A DNA stretch of 64,000 nt, taken from the NCBI GenBank assembly GCA_911728455.2, contig OU452225.1, positions 6,186,106 to 6,250,105 of the forward strand, written 5' to 3'. Of the stretch, positions 55,611 through 64,000 are shown one piece after another; position 1 is the stretch's first letter; the number at the start of each line of letters is the position of its first letter. Below the pieces are notes generated by a model. The model was given only the letters and a program-made list of their open reading frames with translations. It did not search any database and was not told the DNA's origin. Position numbers and translations under genes: made by a program. Source of the DNA: Marthasterias glacialis (Eukaryota > Echinodermata > Asteroidea > Forcipulatida > Asteriidae).

Positions 55611-55700
55611 GGTTGAGGCAACCCGTGGGGTTCTTTCTTCTCAACAATGGGGTGAATCGCGGGGAGAGCGTCCGGGAAGTGGTTGCAAAGTGGAGATATT

Positions 55701-55745
55701 TCAAGACGGCAACACCCCAAAGTTAACCGCACTGTACGTCGCCAT
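55701..55745 (-). other. Possible 14-codon upstream ORF in USP24 5' UTR
   Basis: If transcription starts above 55745, the ATG inside the YY1-like motif opens a 14-codon frame ending in TGA at 55703-55701, 90 bp before the main start. It could lower translation. It depends on the unmapped start site. Confidence 0.3.
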
Positions 55746-55748
55746 GTT
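55740..55748 (-). promoter_or_regulatory. YY1-like element upstream of USP24 start
   Basis: In gene sense this reads AACATGGCG, the YY1 consensus often found just downstream of transcription starts, about 130 bp before the USP24 start codon. It suggests that the transcription start is near 55750-55800. Motif match only. Confidence 0.45.
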
Positions 55749-55799
55749 GTAATATCAAAATGAGAAATGAGGACACAAGAGGGCGCTGTGTAATATATT

Positions 55800-56480
55800 T
55801 TACCGAGTTCTCGTTACGCGCGTTTACACGTTGTTGAAACACAACGCGTAACGAGAGCTCAGGGGAAAATATGATTACTCGATGAAAAGTCGTTACTAAA
55901 TCGTGTTACAATGTAAACGAACGGTGAAGCTTAAAGAACTAGAAGAATGATGGAAATATTATTATATTTCTCACCCAATTTTTGTAAAGTGTGGAACAAT
56001 ACAGTTAACATATGGTGTTCAATTAGCTTCCCCGGTCGGGTCGACCGTACCCAGGTCTGACCCCCAGTCCGTTCGATCGAAAAGTTTTGACGTCATTTTC
56101 GAGGCTCACCCGGGTCAGCAACAAAAGTAAGGGCCGTGTCCGAATCAGGCGACTTCGGCTACTGGCTATGGCCGTTGGTTGGCTTCAGCGATAACGATGA
56201 AGAATAGGCATTTTTTCCAATCCAGCCACAACAATCTGTCCACTGCCGAAGCCGTCAATTCGAACACGGGCCATTGATGGGATTATTGATCAGTTATTGT
56301 TATTTTGAGTTTCTGTAAGTTACCGTACTTGTACGGTAGTATTTGCGTTAAAGCATGAAGCTTCACTTGAGTTTTTCCCCAAAGTCGCTATTAGTTGCCG
56401 TCAAATTTTATGTCCGAGACTTTCTTCCGAGTCGCGAAATTTGACGGCAATAATTTATTCAGTTGGGAAAATAAAAAAGT
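55800..56480. repeat. Short inverted repeats upstream of USP24
   Basis: Three inverted repeats: CTCGTTACGCG/CGCGTAACGAG at 55809-55857, a MITE at 56131-56274 (GGCCGTGTCCGAAT ends) and TTGCCGTCAAATTT/AAATTTGACGGCAA at 56395-56452. This is the intergenic side between USP24 and the lectin cluster. Confidence 0.65.
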
Positions 56481-57102
56481 TGTGAAATCTTAACATAAAA
56501 TTATTTAACATCAATATTAAGGTCTGGTTTGTCACTCCAGGGCCCCTTGAAATTATACGTAAATAATGACTGCGACATGCTTTCGCAAAGCTCTCAAAAA
56601 TTGTTTCAGTCCGTGAACTGACGTCAGAGACTGGTTTCTGGTCAGAGTCGTCAAAACACGCCCCTGGTAGAACTTTATCTGATCAATCTCGGCCTTGAAT
56701 AACTGCAGCTCCGTCCGTACTGTCTATTTTACTCTTGTGCTATTTTTCTTTAATTTTTTTTTTAAGCACCATGGCTATCGATTGAGAGGATTAGAACAAG
56801 ACAACCATTACCAAAAACAAGAAGTCATGTAGTTAGAAAATTAATATAATTATTTTTGGCGGACTGTACCTGATGGGTAACCCACACAGGCAACGTGTCT
56901 CAAGGATTCTTGTCAGGTCGGCACTGTCATCACACTATCACTTTCTCGCCACCGGGCCTTGTGTCGTGTCGCTTTCTTGTATTCATTTTGATGTAAAATT
57001 ATGGAGACCTGAGTTCTATTATCCACTTTTGTATAGCAAGTCCGGCATTGTCATTACATGGTAGATCTATCTCCACCAGATGCATTGATGTTGATGTAAA
57101 AT
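56480..57102 (+). promoter_or_regulatory. 5' flank of lectin copy 1, with doubled start block
   Basis: Homologous to 60380-61011. The block TTCATTTTGATGTAAAAT occurs at 56984, where it precedes a mutated start followed by a stop, and a similar GTTGATGTAAAATATGAAG at 57088. No clear TATA box seen. Confidence 0.5.
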
Positions 57103-57878
57103 ATGAAGACTTTAGTTCTACTGTTCGCAGTAGCCTTTTATTTTGTGGTATCGACCTACAGTGAAGGTTTGATCTGCCCCTCTGAGTGGGAATTATTTGG
57201 TGAGTCGTGCTACCAGTCCGTGATGGAGGAAATGACTTTCGATAACGCAGTCATCACAATGTGCCGCTATGAGCAGCCGTATGGCAGTCCCAACCGCACT
57301 CGCAGAGCATCAGTTTATCTGGGAGATGGTCAGTAAAGTCACAAGTGGCACTGTCTTGGTTGGTTGTACTGATAGGGAGGAAGAAGGCAAGTGGGTGCAG
57401 CCAGGTAAGGGAGGCGAAGAGTGTAATTTCTTCAACTGGAATCCTGGAGAGCCAAATGTCAATGAGGGTGTAAATTTTGCGAAGATGAATCCTTCTTACA
57501 ATGGTCGTTTGAATGACGGGTGGTGTAGTGCCAGGCCGGGCTACGTGGTCTGTCAGCGCCCTGCCGTTGTTCCAACCACCCCGCCACTCAGCTTGTACTG
57601 TCTGCAGGCAGACACCAACGGTCTATTTGCATCCTAGCCTGACCGGACATGTCTTCAAGGAGTTACCGATCAAGGGCATCGTCGCGTGTGGTTCAGCGTG
57701 CCGTGATGAGCCTCGATGCCGATCCTTCAATGTACGACTTGGTAGCGGAGGGGAGCAGATCTGCCAGCTCAATGACGTCACTCGTCAGGAAGCTGAATTG
57801 AGGAAATTGAGGTGGATAATTCTTGCTTTTATTTCAACAAGTAACAAAATAAAAATAACAGACCGAATGAGAAACACT
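57103..57878 (+). pseudogene. C-type lectin/PAN gene, copy 1, broken
   Basis: Same design as the gene at 61012: start MKTLVLLFAVAFYFVVS, then C-type lectin and PAN-like sequence. A one-base insertion near 57258 shifts the frame just before the second lectin cysteine. A two-base loss near 57635 creates a stop (CATCCTAG), and a further one-base loss near 57800 changes the C-terminus. Key residues are also changed relative to copy 2: the third lectin cysteine is Phe, the Trp of WND is Leu, and the conserved Trp before VGCTD is Leu. Several lesions plus loss of structural residues make decay more likely than sequencing error. Confidence 0.85.
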
Positions 57879-58982
57879 TGACTGTGTGAATCGAGACTGG
57901 ATTGTTATACCGACTAATCATTCCATTTATTATGGTTATTGATTAGTCATTGTTTTTTCGAGTTTCGGTAAATTGCAGTTTTTTAGTAAGCACGAAGCCA
58001 CACTTGAAGTATTAACCCCCCCCCCCCTCTATTCCCCTGTAACATCAAATATTATTAATGGAAGCTTAATTTTATGACGTCACATCGTCCTTGAAATGTA
58101 TGGTGGAATTTTCGAATTTCGTAGGGCTTACGCTTTCATAAACCACAATGATTGACAAGGTTGTAGAAAAAACAAAATTGGCGCTTTAATTTTTAATTTC
58201 AGAGTTTGGTATTCACCCTAAATAAAACAAATGAATAATGATTACAAAAAAGTAGATGAGCAATGAATGAATGATAAAGGACATGCATTCAATTTCAAGT
58301 AATTCAAGTTTATTTTATAATATTATCAGAAACTTAATTTTATCGTAGATTATTTGTCATTGTTGTTTTGAAGACGTCACTACACCTGTAGTTTTAGGCT
58401 TCATCTTTTCTAACTTTCGTTACGTAGCTTCACTCTGGAAGTGACCAGCTTAGTTTGTCTCTCTTATATTTGTACCACAAGGTCGAGAATAAGTTTCAGT
58501 GTACTAGTTGTAGAAGTCTTTATAGCTTTTTCAAGACTTTGTAAATCACCGTTACTTATTCCGATTACCGCAATATCTAAATTATTATTATTATTATTAT
58601 TATTTTTTATTTGTCATCAATAATATTATTAAAAATACAAAATACAAAACAAGAAAACAAACGTACGGTAAAAAACCAAAAGTCATTGATGACAGGGGAT
58701 AAAAAAGTGAACTAAATCACTGTTGTCCTCAGGCATTTAGCCCCATTATAATTATCCCAACATGCAAAACATGGACAACGTTTTGTTGGTTTAACTGAAA
58801 CGCTTTTATTCAATAATGTAGAGTGATAATTAACTCGTTATTCTAGCAATGGTGTTCTTGCTCATAATGTCAAGTTGAATGACTCAAGATTGTATAATGC
58901 AAAAATGCTTTCGTGTTCTGCGAGAAGTGGCATTATAGTAGTGACGGGCTGGGGGCGTGGCGGGGGGAGGGGTTTCGAATCC
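57879..58982. other. 3' flank of lectin copy 1
   Basis: Aligns with 61780-63310, with length differences: an ATT microsatellite and about 160 bp (58580-58745) are found only here, while the right unit has the 331-bp insertion. No coding signal. Confidence 0.5.
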
Positions 58983-59204
58983 TCACCTAGCCTTTAGTGA
59001 AGGCGCTCACGGCTGCCCAGATAGTGTACAACACGAACAGCGCCACCACTGGCTAACATGTTAGCGGCAGACACTTTATGTTTCTGAATGAAAAGAGTAA
59101 CTTCTTCTTTTTTTCGTGGTCTTTTTTTCATGTTATCCAGGTGGCGCTGTTCGTGGTGCACACTATTAAGGCAGCCGCGAGCGTCTTGACTAAAGGCTAA
59201 CCTT
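58983..59204. mobile_element. Inverted-repeat element, left unit
   Basis: About 70-bp arms beginning CACCTAGCCTTTAGTGAAGG and ending TTGACTAAAGGCTAACCTTC, with GGTGGCGCTGTTCGTG facing inward. Present again at 63344-63588. Confidence 0.75.
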
Positions 59205-59205
59205 C

Positions 59206-59940
59206 ACCCCACTCCATGACTTGAAACAGAAATCAAAGGGTGTGGGGTCGATGTCGAGTGGAGAAAGAAAGAGGTGGGTTTCAGAGTTGGTAATACCAAA
59301 CCGACATCTCCAGCTATAGCTGGATTTTAGGAGTTAACTACCTCCCCCCATGAACAAATTCTCGCTACTCCTCTGCGCAAATTCATGTCTAACCTTTTGT
59401 AATGACTTTTAAAATCATTAAAATCATTAGGAATAGAGACACCATTCCCCCCTTATTTAGAATTGTTCTTTTCAATGTGAGTTATTTATACAAATCAAAA
59501 ACTGAAACATCAGCATCATTTCTATAGTCGGCAACAGTTCGTTTTGCACGGCGCATACGGATGTTTCATGACTGTAATCTTTAAAAATAAGTGCTTGTGT
59601 AATTCTTGTTTTGTTTTTGTATAGCACTGTCAATATATTGACACATAGATCAATGGAAAAAATAAAATCTTACATTTTAGGAAGATGGCGACTTTCACTT
59701 TCTTGTGAATCTCTTCTTTAGTGTAAAAATACTGACTTGAAAACTAACATTTCTCGTAAATTATTTTCACCGTGTGTTGATAGATATCAAAATAAACATT
59801 TTTCTTTCTTTTTCTTCAGTAAAATGGGGTCACTTTAATTAGTTGAAATATTCACAGGTTTGTTGGATGGATGATTGTTTATAATTTAGAGGATGGAATT
59901 TACTTCTCCAAGAACCAATGACTTTATCCAGTGAATCGTT
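59206..59940. other. 3' flank, no feature recognised
   Basis: Highly similar to 63590-64000 as far as the window goes. AT-rich, with no gene seen on either strand. Confidence 0.4.
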
Positions 59941-59944
59941 TACA

Positions 59945-60023
59945 TCAGAGACGAGTTTTTACACACTCGTACTTGGTCTCGGGTTTGGTCTTATCGATCT
60001 TTCCCTTCAAGGCCTCGACGTGT
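59945..60023 (-). other. Possible terminal exon of an unknown gene
   Basis: In minus sense, an acceptor CTTATCTTGCAG is followed by 25 codons, lysine-rich (EALKGKIDKTKPETKYECVK), then TGA. I do not recognise the protein. No matching upstream exon was found between here and the right edge, so this may be chance. Confidence 0.2.
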
Positions 60024-60114
60024 CTGCAAGATAAGACTATTATTACCCACAATTAACTTGCATGCAAGAGTGTAATATTCGTATTTTTGTTGCATTGTAT
60101 CTTTTATTTACCCC

Positions 60115-60376
60115 GGCTATCGATTGGCAGTATAGAAACGCTAGAACGGAACTGTGTGTGATCTCCATAGCAACGTGTTGAAGAAGGTTGATAAGAATAG
60201 ATGCTCATTTTTTTAAGCCAATTGTTACCTGATGGTATCCACGCAGGCAATGCGGTGTTCATGCAAGTTCGAGTTTTCTAGCCGTGTCCAGCATTGTCAT
60301 TACATGGTAGATTTATCTCCACCAGAGTCTTGTACATCTTACTTGCATTCATTTTGATGTAAAATATGAAGACCTT
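60115..60376 (+). pseudogene. Truncated third lectin unit (5' flank and first codons)
   Basis: Aligns with 56770-57113 and 60690-61022: GGCTATCGATTG, ACGCAGGCAA, TGGTAGATTTATCTCCACCA and TGATGTAAAATATGAAGACC. After the fourth codon the sequence switches to TGTGAGTTGTGAAAT, the start of the next unit's flank. So it is a unit cut at a junction. Confidence 0.75.
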
Positions 60377-60379
60377 GTG

Positions 60380-61011
60380 AGTTGTGAAATTTGACATAAA
60401 TTTTAAGGTCTGGTTTGACGTCACTCCAGGGCCCCTAGAAGTTATACGTAAATACCACTGCGACATGCTTTCGCAAAGCTCTGAGAAATTGTTTCAGTCC
60501 GTGAACTGACGTCAGAGACTGATTTCTGGTTAGAGTCGTCAAAACACGCCCCTGGTAGGCCTGTGTCTCATCAATCTCGGCCTTCAAAGTCTCAATCGAA
60601 TACCTGCAGCTCCGTCCGTACTGTCTGGTTTACTCTTGTGTTATTTTTTTACTCTTGTGTTATCTGTTGTTGAGCACCGTCGATTGAGAGGAATAAAGTA
60701 AGATCACCATAGCAACAAGATGAAAGCGGATAATTACAAAATAAATACAACTATTTTTGGCCGACTACCACGCAGGCAACGTGTTGTCAATGTTCAAGGA
60801 TTCTTGTCAGGTCGACATTGTCATCACATTATCAATTTTTTGGCACAGAGCCGAGTGTCGTGTGTCTTTCTTGCATTCATTTTGATGTAAAATATAGAGA
60901 TCTGAGTTTTCATCGACTTTGTATAGCAAGTCCGGCATAACCATCACATGGTAGATTTATCTCCACCAGAGAGTCTAGTACATCTTACTTGCATTCATTT
61001 TGATGTAAAAT
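60380..61011 (+). promoter_or_regulatory. 5' flank of lectin copy 2
   Basis: Repeats the copy 1 flank (TCTGGTTTGACGTCACTCCA, GAACTGACGTCAGAGACTG). TGACGTCA-type palindromes resemble CRE/ATF sites. The start block is doubled here too (60878 and 60993). No TATA box identified. Confidence 0.45.
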
Positions 61012-61752
61012 ATGAAGACCTTAGTTCTACTATTCGCAGTAGCCTTTTATTTCGTGGTATCTAGCTGCAATGAAGGCTTAATCTGCCCCTCTGGGTGGGA
61101 ATTATTCGGTGAGTCGTGCTACAAGTCAGTGATGAAGGAAATGACTTTCGATACCGCAGTCATCACCTGTGCCGCTATGAGCGGCCGTATGGCAGTCCCT
61201 ACCTCACTCTCAGAGCATCAGTTTATCTGGGAGATGGTCAGTAAAGTCACAAGTGGCACTGTCTGGGTTGGTTGTACTGATAAGGAGGAAGAAGGCAAGT
61301 GGGTGCAGTCTGGTGAGGGAGGCGAAGAGTGTAGTTTCTTGAACTGGAATCCTAGAGAGCCAAATGGCAATGAGGGTGAAAATTGTGCGAAGATGAGCCC
61401 TTATTACAATGGTCGTTGGAACGACGGGTCGTGTGCCGGGTCGGGCTACGTGGTCTGTCAGCGCCCTGCCGTTGCTCTAACCACCCCGCCAGTCAGCTTG
61501 TACTGCCTGCAGGCAGACACCAACGGTCGCTTCGCATCCTACTGCCTGACCGGTCATGTCATTAAGGAGTTACCTATCAAGGGCGTCGTCGCGTGCGGGT
61601 CAGCGTGCCGTGATGAGCCTCGATGCCGCTCCTTCAATGTACGACTTGGTAGCGGAGGGGAGCAGATCTGCCAGTTCAGCAACGTCACTCGTCAGGAAGC
61701 TGATACAGTGGATATTAAGCTGGATAATTCTTGCTATTATTTCACCAAGTGA
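61012..61752 (+). CDS. Secreted C-type lectin with C-terminal PAN/apple-like domain
   Basis: A 246-codon intronless gene. Residues 1-20 form a signal peptide (hydrophobic MKTLVLLFAVAFYFVVSS). Residues 25-149 form a long-form C-type lectin domain with six expected cysteines (25, 36, 53, 125, 141, 149), WVGC at 85-88, EPN at 116-118 and WND at 136-138. EPN with WND is the calcium/mannose-type binding signature. After a Thr/Pro linker, residues 165-241 hold seven cysteines with a CxxxC pattern (195, 199) and FNVRLGSGGEQIC, suggesting a PAN/apple domain. NVT at 224 is a possible N-glycosylation site. In invertebrates such secreted lectins often act in immunity or as coelomic fluid proteins; the role here is inference. 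A poly(A) signal AATAAA lies at 61948. Confidence 0.88.
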   Translation: MKTLVLLFAVAFYFVVSSCNEGLICPSGWELFGESCYKSVMKEMTFDTAVITCAAMSGRMAVPTSLSEHQFIWEMVSKVTSGTVWVGCTDKEEEGKWVQSGEGGEECSFLNWNPREPNGNEGENCAKMSPYYNGRWNDGSCAGSGYVVCQRPAVALTTPPVSLYCLQADTNGRFASYCLTGHVIKELPIKGVVACGSACRDEPRCRSFNVRLGSGGEQICQFSNVTRQEADTVDIKLDNSCYYFTK

Positions 61753-62851
61753 CAAAATACAAAATGACAGAATGAGAAACACTCGACGGCGTGAATTGTG
61801 ATTGGATTGTTATATCGACTATAATCTTTCCATTGATATGGTTATTAATCAGTTATTGTTATTTCAAGTTGGTATGGGGTAAGTTGCAGTTTTGCAGCAA
61901 GCACGAAGCGCCACTTGAAGTAACTTCCCCATCTATTTACCTGAAATAATAAATCAATGGAAGCTTCGTTTTATGACGTCACATCGTCCTTGGATTAATG
62001 GTGGAATTTTCGAATTTCTTAGGGCTTTCACAAAAACCACAATGATTGACAAGGTTGTATAAAACAACAACATTGACGCTTTAATTTTCAATTTCAGAGT
62101 TTGGTATTCACCCTACATTACAAAAAAATGACGCAGGGATCGTTTTACCCTTTCCCTGTGTGTTTTTTTCATCACATCCCAACGTGACCTCGAAATTATC
62201 CATGGAGTTTGAAACTGGTCTATGCGGTCCATCTCCCTCGAACACTGCTTGACAGGGACAGGTGATGGGCACAACTCATCAAAGTCATTACAAAAGTAAA
62301 TGAGCAATGAATGAATGATAAAGGACATACATTCAATTTCAAGTAATTCAAGTTTATTTTATTGCAGTTTCTTATTTATTTCTGTTATATTTCAGCTCGG
62401 AGGCACGAAGTAAAACACTAAAATTAGCACTCAATTTATGTTATGCCCAATATTATCAGAAACTTAATTTTATCGTAGATTATTTGTCATTGTTGTTTTG
62501 AAGACGTCACTACACCTGTAGTTTTAGGCTTCATCTTTTCTAACTTTCGTTACGTAGCTTTACTCTGGAAGTGACCAGCTTAGTTTGTCTCCCTTAAGTT
62601 TGTACCACAAGGTCGAGAATAAGATTAAATGTACCGGTACTAGTTGCAGCAATCTTTATAGCTTTTTGAAGACTTTGTAAATCACCGTCAACTTATTCCG
62701 ATTGACGTAATATCTAAATTACTTATTCCGATTGACGAAATATCTAAAAAGTTTAAAAAAAAAACTCGATATGTTCCTGCATTATAATTATCTCAACATG
62801 CAAAACATCCACAATGTTTCGTTGGTTCAACTGAAATGCTTTTATTCAATA
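61753..62851. other. 3' flank of lectin copy 2
   Basis: Homologous to the copy 1 flank. About 170 bp near 62115-62285 and 100 bp near 62360-62455 are present only here. No gene seen. Confidence 0.45.
61948..61953 (+). terminator. Candidate poly(A) signal of lectin copy 2
   Basis: AATAAA about 196 bp after the stop codon. No transcript evidence. Confidence 0.4.
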
Positions 62852-63182
62852 GCAGCGCCGTAACTAGGGTAAAATTTTAGGGGGGGGGGGGCCCCATTTT
62901 TCCTAGGGGGGCACTTTGGCCAATTAAAACTGTAGTTCCCGTTTGTATTTTTCCTAAACAAGCCCCTTTTCAGTGTTTTCTAAGGTGTTGACGTAAAACA
63001 AAATACATTATGTGTGTAAATAATTCAAAATAGTTCAAAAACATGGAAATTACTACGTAAATGCTCATAAAATGTAACATTTTCTTCTGGTAATTTTTTA
63101 TCTCAAAAGTCCAGATTTCAAATGGGGGAGGGGGCACGGACATCAGTTGGGGGGCACGTGCCCCCCCCCCTTCACGCCACTG
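62852..63182. mobile_element. 331-bp insertion with CAGTGGCGT-like ends
   Basis: Starts GCAGCGCCGTAACTAGGG and ends TTCACGCCACTG, weak inverted ends, with G/C runs inside. The left unit (near 58818) reads straight through as TTCAATAATGTAGAGTG, showing the empty site. Confidence 0.8.
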
Positions 63183-63343
63183 ATGTAGAGTGGTAATTAA
63201 CTCGTTATTCTAGCAATTGTGTTATTTTTCTTAATGAGAAGTTGAATGACTCAAGATTGTATAACGCAAAAATGCTTTCGTGTTCTGCGAATAGTGGCGT
63301 ATAGTAGCGACGGGCAGGGGTTGTGGCTGGGGAAGGGGTTTTG

Positions 63344-63588
63344 AACCCTCACCTAGCCTTTAGCGAAGGCGCTCGCGGCTGCCCGGATGGTGTACAACAC
63401 GAACAGCGCCACCACTGGCTAACACGAGAAAAAAAGACTAGTATTAGAGGCAGACATTTTATGTTTCTGAATGAAAAGAGCAACTTCTTTTTTTTTTCGT
63501 GGTCTTTTTTTCATGTTATCCAGTGGTGGCGCTGTTCGCACACTATTAAGGCAACCACGAGCGTCTTGACTAAAAGCTAACCTTCACC
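63344..63588. mobile_element. Inverted-repeat element, right unit
   Basis: Copy of 58983-59204, with CACCTAGCCTTTAGCGAAGG at the left and TTGACTAAAAGCTAACCTTC at the right. Confidence 0.75.
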
Positions 63589-64000
63589 CCACTCTATGAC
63601 TTAAAACACAAAACAAAGGGTATGGGGTCGATGTCGAGTGAAGAAAGAAAGAGGTGGACCAAACCGACATCTCCAGCTATAGCTGGATTTTAGGAGTTAA
63701 CTCCCTTCCCCCATGAACAAATTCTCGCTACTCCTCTGCGCAAATTCATGTCTAACCTTTTGTAATGACTTTTAAAATCCTTAGAAATAGAGTCACCAGT
63801 CCCCTCCATTCGGAGTTTTATATTTTAATGTGACCTAGTTATACAAATCAAAAACTGAAACATCAGCATCATTACTATAGTCGGCAACAATTCGTTTTGC
63901 ACGGCATATACGGATGTTTCATGACTGTAATCTTTAAAAATAAGTGCTTGTGTAATTCTTGTTTTGTTTTTGTATAGCACTGTCAATATATTGACACATA
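63589..64000. other. 3' flank of right unit, runs off window
   Basis: Near-identical to 59205-59650, so the tandem duplication extends past the right edge. Confidence 0.6.

Noticed and set aside
55266-55752. Plus-strand frames of 100-115 codons opposite exon 1
   Set aside because: They are GC-rich antisense shadows of the UBA exon without homology.
58985-59050. Minus-strand frame resembling a membrane helix, VALFVLYTIWAAVSAFTKG
   Set aside because: It lies in an arm of the inverted-repeat element and occurs in altered form in the other arm and the other unit, so it is a repeat shadow.

Overview
The window is eukaryotic nuclear DNA from a marine invertebrate deuterostome, most likely an echinoderm and perhaps a sea star. 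The evidence is long introns, exon-by-exon protein similarity to vertebrate USP24, tRNA-derived SINEs, and a dense load of short palindromic transposons of a kind I associate with echinoderm genomes. The species call is inference; no search was possible.

Region 1 (1-55610, minus strand) is a single gene, the ubiquitin-specific protease USP24. I could place 39 consecutive coding exons from the start codon at 55610 to the left window edge. Every exon has AG/GT borders and the reading frame stays open across all 38 introns, giving 1,916 complete codons. The order is an N-terminal UBA domain and PPxY motif (exon 1), long helical-repeat regions (exons 2-33), a ubiquitin-like stretch around exons 18-20, then the peptidase domain with its Cys box (Cys1649, exon 34), QQD box (exon 35), zinc-ribbon CxxC pairs (exons 36-37) and His box (His1913, exon 39). 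The gene runs off the left edge just after the His box, so the last part of the protein is missing. A likely 5' UTR with a YY1-like element lies at about 55611-55750.

The introns hold most of the unusual structure. There are six clear tandem arrays: 61 bp (about 4 kb long, intron 17), 45 bp (intron 12), 60 bp (intron 7), 24 bp (intron 10), 10 bp (intron 14) and a 51-bp array built from a tRNA T-arm (intron 20). Many short inverted-repeat DNA transposons are present, including a TTAA-flanked piggyBac-like element, a 1.07-kb foldback and a roughly 190-bp family with about a dozen copies. There are also SINE fragments, one LINE 3' end, and decayed tandem copies of exon borders beside exons 27, 28 and 35. 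Two array units also occur as solo copies in distant introns of the same gene.

Region 2 (about 56480-64000, plus strand) is a tandem duplication of an intronless secreted protein gene: signal peptide, C-type lectin domain with EPN and WND motifs, then a cysteine-rich PAN/apple-like domain. The right copy (61012-61752) is intact. The left copy (57103-57878) is a pseudogene with frameshifts and lost key residues. A third unit is cut off after four codons at 60361-60376. The repeat unit continues past the right edge. A hairpin element is shared by both units, and one 331-bp insertion is present only in the right unit, leaving a clean empty site in the left one.

Nothing bacterial, no CRISPR array, no rRNA and no convincing functional tRNA gene was seen.
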